A stretch of DNA of 64,000 bases from Pseudoalteromonas nigrifaciens (GCF_002221505.1 NZ_CP011036.1:620001-684000), one strand, 5' to 3'. Counted from the first letter of the stretch, positions 38,018 to 46,605 are shown. The notes: generated by a model from the sequence alone, not told the origin. A program made the numbers and translations.

Positions 38018-39028
38018 TTAGCCAATGTTTTTAGGTAGTGTTTTTAGATATTGCAGTGGAGTGCAGTTATACCAGCGTTTAAAAGCACGATTAAATGAAC
38101 TTTGGTCGTTAAAGCCAAGTTTAATTGCTATGTTACTTAATGGCTCTTTGCCAATGCACAGTATTACGCGCCTTTTACGCTCTTGCTCAAGTAAGTCGGC
38201 AAACGATATTTGTTCGCGCTTTAAATGGCGTTGCAAGGTGCGCGGGGTCATGTTTAGCGCGCCTGCTGTGCGTATTAAACTGCAGTCGATTAAGTCATTT
38301 TTAGCTATAAATAACTGGCTAATTTTTTCGGTTAGTAGCTGCTGGCTTTTAAAGCGTGAAAGTTGCTGCTCAGAAACCTGTTTAAGCACTAAATTAATTT
38401 GCGTATTGTCGGTTTTAAATGGCAGTGCTAAATAACTGCTCGGAAATACCACTTGGTTATACTGTGCGTTAGTTTTAACGGGGCAGTTAAACCAGTGTGT
38501 GAGTACTGTTTTTTCATTGCTGGTAGAAGCTTGGGTAAAATAAATAGTACTGGGCGATAGCTGTGGATTTAATAGTTGTCGAATAACACTTACCCAAGCG
38601 GTCATATTACGTAAAATAACCTGTGGGCTACAGTTAGTATTAGGTAGCCAACGAATAATTGCCAACTCACCTTGCTGTTCAAACTCTGCTCTACCAATAT
38701 CTGCAACTAAACTGTCGTAGTTAAGCAGTGCGGTAATAGCGCTGGCTAAGTTATTACTCGATTCAATTAAGTAACCCAATATGCCAAAGTCGGCAGTTCG
38801 AATTTGCTGACCAAGCTTAAAGCCAAACAAAGGCTCGTTTAGAGTTTGCTGAGCATAATTTAGCAGTGCGTTGTAACAGTTTAAGCTAATGCGTGGCGCG
38901 AGTTGCTGAGCTTGCTTATTACTGTATTCATTAAAGTTAATAGCCGACAAAACAGCTTGGCTATTAAGTCCAAGTGTTTCAAGGTAATCAATACAGCTTG
39001 AAAAATAATGATCGGCAAGTGTGCTCAT
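38018..39028 (-). CDS. AraC-family regulator (OruR/ArcR-like)
   Basis: The protein of about 336 residues has an N-terminal effector domain of the type seen in OruR-like regulators (ILGYLIESSNNLASAITALLNYDSLVAD) and a C-terminal AraC DNA-binding domain (LNMTPRTLQRHLKREQISFADLLEQERKRRVI, SNIAIKLGFNDQSSFNRAFKRWYNCTPLQY). The ATG at 39028 (MSTLADHYF) is preferred; a longer frame would run into the start of the divergent gene. It probably controls the divergent START-like/hydroxylase pair. Confidence 0.87.
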   Translation of the reverse strand: MSTLADHYFSSCIDYLETLGLNSQAVLSAINFNEYSNKQAQQLAPRISLNCYNALLNYAQQTLNEPLFGFKLGQQIRTADFGILGYLIESSNNLASAITALLNYDSLVADIGRAEFEQQGELAIIRWLPNTNCSPQVILRNMTAWVSVIRQLLNPQLSPSTIYFTQASTSNEKTVLTHWFNCPVKTNAQYNQVVFPSSYLALPFKTDNTQINLVLKQVSEQQLSRFKSQQLLTEKISQLFIAKNDLIDCSLIRTAGALNMTPRTLQRHLKREQISFADLLEQERKRRVILCIGKEPLSNIAIKLGFNDQSSFNRAFKRWYNCTPLQYLKTLPKNIG

Positions 39029-39124
39029 TTGTCGCCTAAAGCTAAAAAATGGTCGTGTAACAGCAAGTTTGCCACGAAAAAATTTTATATGGTAGGGCAT
39101 TATGAAAATACTTATTATATAAAA

Positions 39125-39568
39125 ATGATACAAATAACCTTAAAACAAAAGATTGCAGCAACGCCTCTACAAGTCAGAGACGCTTTGCTTGATCATGCGC
39201 AATTAGAACGTTTTTTTAATGCTAAATTTGTCCTGTTAAAAAAGCAAAATGAAGGCGAAATTATTGGCGGTAAAGGTGCTATTAGGCAAGTTATAATGGC
39301 AGGAGTTCGCTTTGAAGAGCGTATAATTAGCGCCGATAGCAATCATATTAGTTATCAAATAATAGGTAATAAACCAGTTGCAGAGCATCGTGGCGATATT
39401 TATTTTTGCGTTAGTGACAATGCCCCAACAAGCACCGAAGTTACCTATAACATACGCTGTAAAACACCTTGGTGGCTGCCAAGCCTAGTGATTAAATTTT
39501 TTATTAAAAAAGATATAGCACAAGCGCTTAATAAACTAAAAGCCAACTTTAAGGGCAACATATCATGA
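39125..39568 (+). CDS. SRPBCC (START-like) domain protein
   Basis: The product is about 147 residues, starting MIQITLKQKIAATPLQVRDALLD, the typical first strand and helix of polyketide-cyclase/START-like folds that bind hydrophobic ligands. The C-terminal helix is ALNKLKANFKGN. The upstream in-frame extension overlaps the AraC-type gene on the other strand and is unlikely. It overlaps the hydroxylase gene by ATGA, so lipid-ligand handling linked to that enzyme is plausible. Confidence 0.75.
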   Translation: MIQITLKQKIAATPLQVRDALLDHAQLERFFNAKFVLLKKQNEGEIIGGKGAIRQVIMAGVRFEERIISADSNHISYQIIGNKPVAEHRGDIYFCVSDNAPTSTEVTYNIRCKTPWWLPSLVIKFFIKKDIAQALNKLKANFKGNIS

Positions 39569-40377
39569 GCATAGAAATAATTTTACTTGCCCTTAGTCCT
39601 GTATTTATTATTTTTGTAAGTTATGAATTTATTAAATATCGGCGTTATTACGACATAAAAGACAGCTTGGCGAATACAGCACTGGCGCTTATGCACCAAG
39701 GCGCCGATGCAATTGCTTTAATTGTGCTAATGCCATTTTTTTATTGGCTGCATCAATATAGGTTATTTGATATTGAACTGTCGGTGCTGACGATATTTGG
39801 CGCATTTTTACTACAAGACTTTTTGTATTATTGGTTTCATAAAGCGTCGCACCATATTCATTGGTTATGGGCTGCCCATGTGGTGCATCACAGTTCAACT
39901 AAAATGAACTTTTCAACCGCATTTAGGCAAAGCTTAATGTATCCGCTTGCGGGTATGTGGTTATTTTGGTTGCCAATGATATTAATCGGCTTTGATCCGC
40001 TGAGTGTATTTACCGTAGTGGCGCTTAATTTGGCCTATCAGTTTTTTGTGCATACCCAAACGGTAAGTACACTAGGCTGGTTTGAAAAGGTATTTAACAC
40101 CCCATCGCATCATCGAGTACATCATGCTATTAACCCCGGCTACTTAGATAAAAATTTTGCCGGTGTACTCATTATTTGGGATAAGTTATTTGGCACTTAC
40201 GCCGAGGAAAAAGCCGATAAACCGTGTAAGTACGGTATTGTTGGGCAGTTAAATAGTAACAACCCACTGACCATAACTTTTCATCAATGGGCTTATTTAG
40301 TAAAAAGTGCATTTAAAGCAAAAGGGGTAACGGCAAAGCTAAAAGTGATATTTGGTTACCCTACAAGTTCCAATTAA
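39565..40377 (+). CDS. Sterol desaturase / fatty acid hydroxylase family protein
   Basis: This integral membrane di-iron oxygenase has 270 residues. It has about four helices and the three histidine boxes HKASHH (92-97), HVVHH (105-109) and HHRVHH near residue 190. Such enzymes hydroxylate or desaturate lipids, and alkylglycerol or carotenoid substrates occur in the superfamily, so the substrate is unknown. It is coupled to the START-like protein and ends four bases from a gene on the other strand. Confidence 0.88.
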   Translation: MSIEIILLALSPVFIIFVSYEFIKYRRYYDIKDSLANTALALMHQGADAIALIVLMPFFYWLHQYRLFDIELSVLTIFGAFLLQDFLYYWFHKASHHIHWLWAAHVVHHSSTKMNFSTAFRQSLMYPLAGMWLFWLPMILIGFDPLSVFTVVALNLAYQFFVHTQTVSTLGWFEKVFNTPSHHRVHHAINPGYLDKNFAGVLIIWDKLFGTYAEEKADKPCKYGIVGQLNSNNPLTITFHQWAYLVKSAFKAKGVTAKLKVIFGYPTSSN

Positions 40378-40381
40378 CTGC

Positions 40382-40777
40382 TTATTTAACACGTCGAAAG
40401 GAAATGTTTTTACTGCGTGGTGCACCTAATATAATGAATAAGTGACAAATACATACCGACAAAAATGCACTCACACCTAAAGCACCGCCGTAGCCGTCGA
40501 GTATGGGTACTAAGTACTCAAATAATAACGAAAATATAACAGCGGAGCTGGCAAGCGTATATATGCCAAAGCGGTGTGGGGCGCTCATACCAATAAAAGT
40601 ACCACCAAAAAACACAACGCTGTATAACTCAGGATCAAGGTTAAGCCAGTAAAAAATTAAGTAAGTAACTATAGATAAGGCCGCAGAAGCTCTAATACCA
40701 TCAAAACGACTATGCTTGGCTAAATAAAATGTTAAAAAAGCGCCTATCAAAGCTAATATAGAATATTCAATACTCAT
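40382..40777 (-). CDS. Membrane protein of a tandem paralogous pair, second gene
   Basis: This 131-residue protein has four or five transmembrane segments. It shares with its upstream neighbour the patterns SAAL, Y-S/A-x-x-aromatic-x-G-G/S-x-F-x-G-M and GYGGALGxxAFxSV. The start codon overlaps the neighbour's stop as TAATG, so translation is coupled. I do not recognise the family. A basic tail (APRSKNISFRRVK) ends the protein on the cytoplasmic side. Confidence 0.75.
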   Translation of the reverse strand: MSIEYSILALIGAFLTFYLAKHSRFDGIRASAALSIVTYLIFYWLNLDPELYSVVFFGGTFIGMSAPHRFGIYTLASSAVIFSLLFEYLVPILDGYGGALGVSAFLSVCICHLFIILGAPRSKNISFRRVK

Positions 40778-41151
40778 TACACTAAGCCTTTAGCTAAAGA
40801 ATACAAAGCAACACTTGCAAAGGCTACGCTGCCTAATCGGCCACCAAAACCAGCAAATGCATTTAAGGTAAGGGTGTATAGCGTTGCGCCAATAATTGAG
40901 ATTATCGCCACTTCCCAGTAGCTAGTAATTAAGCTAGTTGAGCACATACCGGCAAAGCTACCTGCATATATGGCCGCATAAGGGTGGTTTTGATAAAGCT
41001 TAGGAAAAGGAATAAACGAGCCAATTAGCCCGGTTAATGCTGCAGATATAACAAGTGGTAATGCAAATGTTGTATGCATTACAAAGCACGACATACAGCC
41101 GGCAAAAAATGTGATGGACTTTAATAATAAAAATTTAATCATAGCGCGCAA
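40777..41151 (-). CDS. Membrane protein of a tandem paralogous pair, first gene
   Basis: This 124-residue protein has four or five transmembrane helices. It contains YAAIYAGSFAGMCSTS and AFAGFGGRLGSVAFASVALYS, aligned to YSVVFFGGTFIGMSAP and GYGGALGVSAFLSVCI in the next gene. The shared spacing of these motifs indicates duplication of a single ancestral gene. An alternative ATG three codons in (MIKFL) exists. The function is unknown; the glycine-rich motifs suggest close-packed helices or a channel. Confidence 0.75.
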   Translation of the reverse strand: MRAMIKFLLLKSITFFAGCMSCFVMHTTFALPLVISAALTGLIGSFIPFPKLYQNHPYAAIYAGSFAGMCSTSLITSYWEVAIISIIGATLYTLTLNAFAGFGGRLGSVAFASVALYSLAKGLV

Positions 41152-41401
41152 ATTAGTACCTTATAGCGTGCGTATAATAAAGTAACACTTTTATGTTTGA
41201 TAGCTCAAAGCTAGAATTTTATAGCATAACTAATAATAGCTAATTGCCAAAAATAGTAGGTGTCAGAATTTAATCATTTTATTAGCCTAATAGTTGTAAG
41301 GGCTGTAAATGCTAAAATATACTCGTTAATGTTCTATAAATTACAAAGCATGTATAATGCTGACTGTTTAATTTATTAAAAGCTATTATCAAGGGTAATT
41401 T

Positions 41402-41821
41402 ATGTCTAACTGTTTACATCTGGCTATTCCGGCTGGTGATTTAAATATAGCTAAAACTTTTTATTGCGATGTACTTGGCTGTAAAACCGGAAATAGCGAG
41501 CAAGGACGCTGGATAGATATTGATTTTTGGGGTAACGAGTTAACACTGCACCAAAGTGTTGAGCGCCTACCTACAGTTCGCCATGATGTTGATATGGGCG
41601 CAGTTGCCGTACCACATTTTGGCATTCATTTATCTGAAAACGAATTTAATGCGTTAAAACAACGTATTGAAAGCGCGGGCTTGGAGTATTTAGATAAGCC
41701 ATATCGCCGTTTTATAGGAGATGAGTTTGAACAAGAAACATTTTTTATAGAAGATCCTAACGGTAACGTACTCGAAATGAAAACCATGGTTAACCCCGAG
41801 GTTTTATTTAAGAAAAGTTAG
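41402..41821 (+). CDS. VOC (glyoxalase/dioxygenase superfamily) protein
   Basis: This 139-residue protein has two beta-alpha-beta-beta-beta units of the vicinal oxygen chelate fold: HLAIPAGDLNIAKTFYCDVLGC at the start and HFGIHLSENEFNALKQRIESAG, then IEDPNGNVLEMK near the end. Possible metal ligands are His7, His79 and Glu129-region. The last base of its TAG stop is the first base of the MITE-like insertion that follows; without that, the frame would run about 17 residues further. Confidence 0.85.
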   Translation: MSNCLHLAIPAGDLNIAKTFYCDVLGCKTGNSEQGRWIDIDFWGNELTLHQSVERLPTVRHDVDMGAVAVPHFGIHLSENEFNALKQRIESAGLEYLDKPYRRFIGDEFEQETFFIEDPNGNVLEMKTMVNPEVLFKKS

Positions 41822-42082
41822 GGTCTGTTGACCTTTACAGTTAAATTTGTTCAAACTAGGGGCGATTTAATCACGGCGCGAGATTTGTAACCTAGTGGGC
41901 TAAGTAAAAACTGAGCAACAAAGAGTCAATCGCCCCTAGGCAGAACCCTTCGGGCAGCGCATGTTTGGCATTAATGCTACGTTATCGCCTATTTATGGGG
42001 AATAACCACACCACATAGGCTCTGCCTTGCCTAAATACCAAACATACTGCTGCAAATTCAACCTTGAAAGATCAACAGACCC
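41821..42082. mobile_element. MITE-like element with GGGTCTGTTGA ends
   Basis: The segment of about 262 bases begins GGGTCTGTTGACCTTT and ends AAAGATCAACAGACCC, i.e. inverted repeats of 16 bases with one mismatch. A TTA target duplication flanks it at 41818-41820 and 42083-42085. Internal nested inverted repeats include CTAGGGGCGATT / AATCGCCCCTAG and GCAGCGCATGTTTGG / CCAAACATACTGCTGC. No transposase is encoded, so it would be mobilised in trans. The family is not recognised with certainty. Confidence 0.75.
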
Positions 42083-42086
42083 TTAT

Positions 42087-42125
42087 CCCGCTTGTTTACT
42101 TTATTTAATAAGGCAAACAAGCGGG
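42087..42125. terminator. Terminator-like hairpin after the alginate lyase gene
   Basis: CCCGCTTGTTT-n17-AAACAAGCGGG is a perfect 11-base stem just beyond the alginate lyase stop. No strong T-run follows on either side. It is now separated from the VOC gene by the MITE. Confidence 0.55.
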
Positions 42126-42146
42126 GCAGTAATAATTTAGTTACCT

Positions 42147-43250
42147 TTATTGTGGGCTAGCGGGGCTTAATACAAGTTTACTAAAGCTCACTTGTGCATA
42201 GTCACCGTTTTGTTTATCTGTAGCCCAGTCGCCCGTACCTAAACAGCCCGGATACCAAATGCCTTTAGCATTTTTGGTACTACATTGGTTATACGCGCCT
42301 GCTTTAAAGTAGTGCCAATCAGCCGCATACCCATGCGGGTGATCTTTTTCGTCTACGTTGCCATACGCATCTACGTTATTACCTAAGTTAATAGAGTAGC
42401 TAACATCGTTTTTGCCTGCTGTGCTAAATGTTAGGTGCATCACATTTTTATACACATTTACTGTGTAACTAAACTCTTCACCTAACGCGATACCAGCATT
42501 GCCTGGCTTGTTAGGGTTTTCCCATGTGTTACCCCAAACAGGATAAGCTATATCAGTACGGTTAGGATCTGTTTTTGGTAGGTTACGCTCGTAGTTCCAA
42601 AAAACCGATCCCGTTTTATGTCCAGGCCACTTTTTATAATATATTTTTAGTGGCTCGTTACCCCAGCCATAGCCAAGCTTAGTGTCAATAAGCGCCTGAT
42701 CTTTACCTGCGTGAATTTGCCCCACAACAACAGAGTAGGCCGCATTTTTACTTGGATCAGTAGCACGTAATGCAACATGATCTACTTTTAGCGTTGCTTC
42801 CATTTTGCCACCAATAGAGCCAAATCGATCCGATAGTGGGTGTACAGCAAGAGCAAAATTGTTTTTAGGACTTTTGGTTTTTATTTTTGTATTTGCTCCG
42901 CGGAGCATTTGCCTAAATTCACTGCGTGTATTGGTAGAATTGGCACTGGTGAGTGCTTTGTTTGGCGAGGTGAATACCATGTAACCTTTATCATCCAGAT
43001 AGAAAAAATCAGGATGTGAGTAAGTCTGAATTTCTTTAACATCTATTTCATCAATTTTACCGTCGTTATCTAAATCAACCGGTACATTAATTTTCCACTG
43101 AGATAAATCAAATTTAGAGGCGGGTACTAATGGGTTAGCTTGTTGCTCAGTGCTTTTTGGTTGTTGGCTAACACAACCAATAACCAAAGAGGTAGTGAGG
43201 GCAATTAAAGCGCCGGGCTTAATAAGATGTGTAATGTTATTTTTATTCAT
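42147..43250 (-). CDS. Alginate lyase, polysaccharide lyase family 7, lipoprotein
   Basis: It depolymerises alginate by beta-elimination. The 367-residue product has a lipoprotein signal with Cys26 (LVIGC), so it is anchored in the envelope. The PL7 hallmarks are RSEFR at 109-113, QIH at 178-180 and YFKAGAYNQ at 314-322; these supply catalytic Arg, Gln, His and Tyr. WKINVPVDLDNDGKIDEID near the N-terminus is a common PL7 subfamily feature. No other alginate genes are beside it, so it may be a solitary degradative gene. Confidence 0.93.
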   Translation of the reverse strand: MNKNNITHLIKPGALIALTTSLVIGCVSQQPKSTEQQANPLVPASKFDLSQWKINVPVDLDNDGKIDEIDVKEIQTYSHPDFFYLDDKGYMVFTSPNKALTSANSTNTRSEFRQMLRGANTKIKTKSPKNNFALAVHPLSDRFGSIGGKMEATLKVDHVALRATDPSKNAAYSVVVGQIHAGKDQALIDTKLGYGWGNEPLKIYYKKWPGHKTGSVFWNYERNLPKTDPNRTDIAYPVWGNTWENPNKPGNAGIALGEEFSYTVNVYKNVMHLTFSTAGKNDVSYSINLGNNVDAYGNVDEKDHPHGYAADWHYFKAGAYNQCSTKNAKGIWYPGCLGTGDWATDKQNGDYAQVSFSKLVLSPASPQ

Positions 43251-43561
43251 TAGTACCTCAGTATAAAGTTAAATATTTACATTGTTGCACATGACTGTAA
43301 CGTATTTAAAACCAACTTAACATACCAAAGTGCAATTATTATATTACCAATTACTGCAACCTTTGTTTTTTAGCTGCTTAATTGTAATGCCAATTCATTC
43401 TCAATTGAGTAAATAATTTTAAGTTATTAAAAAGTAGCTATAAATTAGTCATAAAAAGATAAATACGCCTGATGAGATGATTTAAATTCAACTCAATATT
43501 GATTGACTGTATTAACTAAGTAAGTAGAATTTGCGCCATTACTCATCTTTTATTATTAGTC
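43251..43561. other. Intergenic region between the alginate lyase and a membrane protein gene
   Basis: About 310 bases are AT-rich and non-coding. They contain a promoter-like pair TTGACT (43503-43508), a 16-base spacer and TAGAAT (43525-43530), and the 17-mer at 43513-43529 that is shared with the yqhD upstream region. Confidence 0.6.
43503..43530 (+). promoter_or_regulatory. Promoter with candidate YqhC site upstream of the membrane protein gene
   Basis: TTGACT, a 16-base spacer and TAGAAT look like a sigma-70 promoter. The sequence TAACTAAGTAAGTAGAA (43513-43529) lies across the spacer and -10. It matches TAACTAAGTAAGTTGAA before yqhD at 16 of 17 bases, and the start codons are at almost the same distance (49 versus 48 bases). 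Confidence 0.6.
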
Positions 43562-44362
43562 ATGTTAGTTAAATTAATGGTTGCCCCGCTATTACTGCTC
43601 TTTATTTCTTACGCGCAAAAAAAGTTTGGTAGTTTTATAAGCGGTATTATTCCTGGCCTGCCAATCACCTCTGGGCCTATTTCATATTTTATTGCTATAG
43701 AGCAAGGAAAACTGTTTGCAGCTAACTCAGCGGTGGGCGCTTTATATGGCATGAGTGGTATTGGTTTATTTTGCTTTGTGTATATGGCGGTTTCGTATAA
43801 GTGTGGCTTAGCAAAGTCGTTGTTAATAGCGCTGAGTGTGTGGTGTTTATTTAGCATACTGACATTATTTTTACCGGTTAATATTTTTGTAGCGTGCTTG
43901 TTCTCTATTAGTACTTTATTGGCTTTAACTTTTGCTACTACAAAATTAAAAGTAGCGATAGATGCAAAGCCTTTAAATTCAAAATGGGAGCTGCCAATAA
44001 AAATAGTGTTAGTAACTAGTTTTATTATGTTGGTTACCTTTATTTCTGAGCATATTGGCTCGGCATGGAGTGGGTTGCTTTCTACTTTTCCGGTTATTTT
44101 AGCGGTAATGGGCAGCATAGCGTATATCAGTGATAAAAAAGACTCAGCGTTTAAAATACTAAACGGCGGTATTATTGGCTCATTAGGTGGGTGTATATTT
44201 TTTGCCGCCATTGCATTGCTATTAAAATACGATATTTTAATTTGGCAAGTTTATACAGTGGCAACTATTAGCTCGGTGTTGTTTACGCTTATTTTTAGCC
44301 ATTTTATAAACCGTAAATACGTTAATCCGGTTGCTTTTAATACCGCTAAAACGCAGCTTTAG
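43562..44362 (+). CDS. Membrane protein with internal two-fold repeat, unknown
   Basis: This 266-residue protein has about eight transmembrane helices. Two halves resemble each other around GSFISGIIPGLPITSGPISYFIAI (about 23-47) and GSAWSGLLSTFPVILAVMGSIAYIS (about 170-194), suggesting an ancient duplication. I do not recognise a specific family. It lies just downstream, on the opposite strand, of the yqhC 3' end and shares an upstream 17-mer with yqhD, so it may belong to the same response. Confidence 0.7.
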   Translation: MLVKLMVAPLLLLFISYAQKKFGSFISGIIPGLPITSGPISYFIAIEQGKLFAANSAVGALYGMSGIGLFCFVYMAVSYKCGLAKSLLIALSVWCLFSILTLFLPVNIFVACLFSISTLLALTFATTKLKVAIDAKPLNSKWELPIKIVLVTSFIMLVTFISEHIGSAWSGLLSTFPVILAVMGSIAYISDKKDSAFKILNGGIIGSLGGCIFFAAIALLLKYDILIWQVYTVATISSVLFTLIFSHFINRKYVNPVAFNTAKTQL

Positions 44363-44370
44363 CGGTTTGC

Positions 44371-45255
44371 TTAGAGTAACATTTCTTTTGGTGTTTTATT
44401 AAAGTGGCGTTTAAATTCTCGGCTAAATTGCGATGGGCTGGTATAGCCTACTTTTAATGCGGCTTCGTTGGCTTTGCTGCCACTGGCGGTTATAAGTGCT
44501 TTTGCTTTGGCTAAACGCAGCTTTTTTAAATATTGTAACGGCGACTCAAAAGTCACTTGTTTAAAGGCGCGATGAAACGACGAAATGCTCATATTTACGT
44601 CCTCTGCTAACCCTTCTACTGTGATGGGGTTGGCATAATTACTATGCATAATAGACAGTGTGCGCGCTATACGTGCATAGTGGCCGTCGTGCATAGCAAG
44701 GCCAAACAAGGTATGTCCTTGGGGGCCGCAAAGTACACGGTATACTAATTCTTTTACTATATCTTCGCCAAATACTTGTGCTTCAAGTGGGTTATTTAAC
44801 ACGGTTAATAAACGCTTAGTTACCAGCTCCATCGCGTTATCGAGTTTAGCCGATTGCACGCCACTCATTTGCCCGCATGTTGGTGGCAGAGCAAATTGTT
44901 TATGCTCAGTCATTTGGTTAACGAGTTTGTGCAATAACGCAGGGTTAATATCAACAGCAATCCCAAGCACTGGTAAGTCGCCATCAGTAAAGGCTTCGCA
45001 CTCTAGCGGTACAGGAACGCCCAATACTAAATAATCCCCCGCACCATATTGTATTTTATGATCTGTAAAATGAATTACTTTATGCCCTTGCCCGACCACA
45101 ATAATCCCAGAGTTATAAATAAGCGGCTGTCGCGGCGAGCTTTTACTGGCGCGATGAAAATAAACCCCAGTAATAATGGTTTCCATCGTGCCTTCAAAAC
45201 TGAGTAACTGATTTTGTTCTGCGTACTGCTGCAACATATTGGCAATGGTGGACAT
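44371..45255 (-). CDS. yqhC: AraC-family regulator, YqhC-like
   Basis: YqhC activates yqhD in response to reactive aldehydes. The protein of about 294 residues has an AraC-type N-terminal domain (GVYFHRASKSSPRQPLIYNSGIIVVGQG, LVLGVPVPLECE) and a C-terminal AraC DNA-binding domain (VEGLAEDVNMSISSFHRAFKQVTFESPLQYLKKLRL, EAALKVGYTSPSQFSREFKRHFNKTPKEM). The ATG at 45255 (MSTIANMLQQYAEQNQLL) fits the family better than a start 39 codons upstream. It is divergent from yqhD, as in E. coli. Confidence 0.85.
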   Translation of the reverse strand: MSTIANMLQQYAEQNQLLSFEGTMETIITGVYFHRASKSSPRQPLIYNSGIIVVGQGHKVIHFTDHKIQYGAGDYLVLGVPVPLECEAFTDGDLPVLGIAVDINPALLHKLVNQMTEHKQFALPPTCGQMSGVQSAKLDNAMELVTKRLLTVLNNPLEAQVFGEDIVKELVYRVLCGPQGHTLFGLAMHDGHYARIARTLSIMHSNYANPITVEGLAEDVNMSISSFHRAFKQVTFESPLQYLKKLRLAKAKALITASGSKANEAALKVGYTSPSQFSREFKRHFNKTPKEMLL

Positions 45256-45379
45256 AAAAGCATCTTTACATGGCTGACTTTTACGTAAAATAACAATGTT
45301 GATAGTTTTAGGCAAGCTTTTGCGCGTTATTGGGCTTTTTTTATGTTTGTTTTGCCAGTAATATGCACTCATTGAAAAT

Positions 45380-45402
45380 TTACTTAGTTAGTAACTAAGT
45401 AA
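45380..45402. promoter_or_regulatory. Perfect 23-base palindrome between yqhC and yqhD
   Basis: TTACTTAGTTA-g-TAACTAAGTAA has 11-base arms around one central base. The right arm is the start of the 17-mer also found before the membrane protein gene at 43513, and the left arm points the same element towards yqhC. This makes it the best candidate YqhC operator. Confidence 0.65.
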
Positions 45403-45439
45403 GTTGAACCATATTTAATCGTCACCCTAGGATAAAATA

Positions 45440-46585
45440 ATGAAATTTAGCTACGTAAATCCAACACTAATTCAATTTGGCCAACAACAAATAGCCTCAC
45501 TAACTGATTTGATCGCAAAAGATCAAAAAGTACTAGTTGTGTACGGCGGCGGATCAATTAAAAAGAACGGCGTATACGACCAAGTTGCAGCAGCACTTGA
45601 AGGTTTTGATTGGGTAGAGTTTTCGGGCGTTGGCGCTAACCCAACAATTGAAGTACTAGATCAAGCAGTAAAAATCTGTAAAGAACAAGACATCGACTTT
45701 GTACTAGGTGTTGGCGGCGGCTCAGTAATTGACGGCGTTAAATACATTGCAGCTTCAGCAGTATACGATGGCGAAGGCTGGGATATTCCTACTGGTAAGC
45801 ATAAAGTAACTAGCGCATTACCAATTGGTGCAGTACTTACATTACCAGCTACTGGCTCAGAGTCTAACCAAGGCTCAGTAGTAAGCAAAGCTGCTACAAA
45901 ACAAAAACTTCCGTTTATGTCACCAGCAGTACAACCTAAATTTGCGATTATGGACCCTGATGTAATGAAAACATTACCACAGCGTCAACTTGTAAATGGT
46001 TTAGTAGACGCATGGGTGCATACCTGTGAGCAGTACTTAACGTTCCCTGAAGGTGCATTAGTACAAGATGGTTACGCTGAAGCATTGCTTAAAGCACTTA
46101 AAGTACTTGGCGATAACTTTGAAAACCAAGATGACGCATGGCGTGCAAATCTTATGTGGTCAGCGAATCAAGCATTAAACGGTTTGATTGGTTCTGGCGT
46201 ATCGCAAGATTGGGCAACCCACATGATTGGTCACGAACTTACAGCTGCATACGGTGTTGACCATGCACGTTCGCTTGCAATAGTTCAGCCTTCTTTACTA
46301 CGCAATCAATTTGCAGTTAAAAAAGCAAAACTTGAGCAAATGGGTAAAAACGTATTTGGCCTTGCACAATCAGACGATTTAGCAGAGCTAACAATTCAAG
46401 CAATTGAAGCGTTTTACCATAGCCTTGATGTAGCTACGCAGCTTACTGAACATGGTGAAGATAAAGCAGCAGCGATTGACAATATTATTGGCAAACTTGA
46501 AGCGCATGGCATGCTTGCCCTTGGTGAAAACCAAGCAATCACGCTAAAAGAAAGTCGTGAAATTTTAGAACAAGCAGTCGCTTAA
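45440..46585 (+). CDS. yqhD: Iron/zinc-dependent alcohol dehydrogenase, aldehyde reductase YqhD
   Basis: This NADPH-dependent reductase scavenges toxic aldehydes. The 381-residue protein has the group III alcohol dehydrogenase layout: GVGANPTIEVLDQAVKICKE, GGGSVIDGVKYIAA (coenzyme), LPATGSESN and metal ligands in DAWVHTCEQY, THMIGHELTAAYGVDHARSLA. Codon choice is strongly biased, suggesting high expression. It is divergent from yqhC and followed by a terminator that a group II intron has entered. Confidence 0.92.
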   Translation: MKFSYVNPTLIQFGQQQIASLTDLIAKDQKVLVVYGGGSIKKNGVYDQVAAALEGFDWVEFSGVGANPTIEVLDQAVKICKEQDIDFVLGVGGGSVIDGVKYIAASAVYDGEGWDIPTGKHKVTSALPIGAVLTLPATGSESNQGSVVSKAATKQKLPFMSPAVQPKFAIMDPDVMKTLPQRQLVNGLVDAWVHTCEQYLTFPEGALVQDGYAEALLKALKVLGDNFENQDDAWRANLMWSANQALNGLIGSGVSQDWATHMIGHELTAAYGVDHARSLAIVQPSLLRNQFAVKKAKLEQMGKNVFGLAQSDDLAELTIQAIEAFYHSLDVATQLTEHGEDKAAAIDNIIGKLEAHGMLALGENQAITLKESREILEQAVA

Positions 46586-46605
46586 TTTAAAGTGTTATTA
46601 ATAAA

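Noticed and set aside
39689..39898. Minus-strand 69-residue frame inside the hydroxylase gene
   Set aside because: Shadow of the real gene, whose histidine boxes are on the plus strand.
41821..42082. Relic transposase coding sequence inside the MITE-like element
   Set aside because: The reverse frame shows a few protein-like stretches but has several stops and no recognisable catalytic motif.
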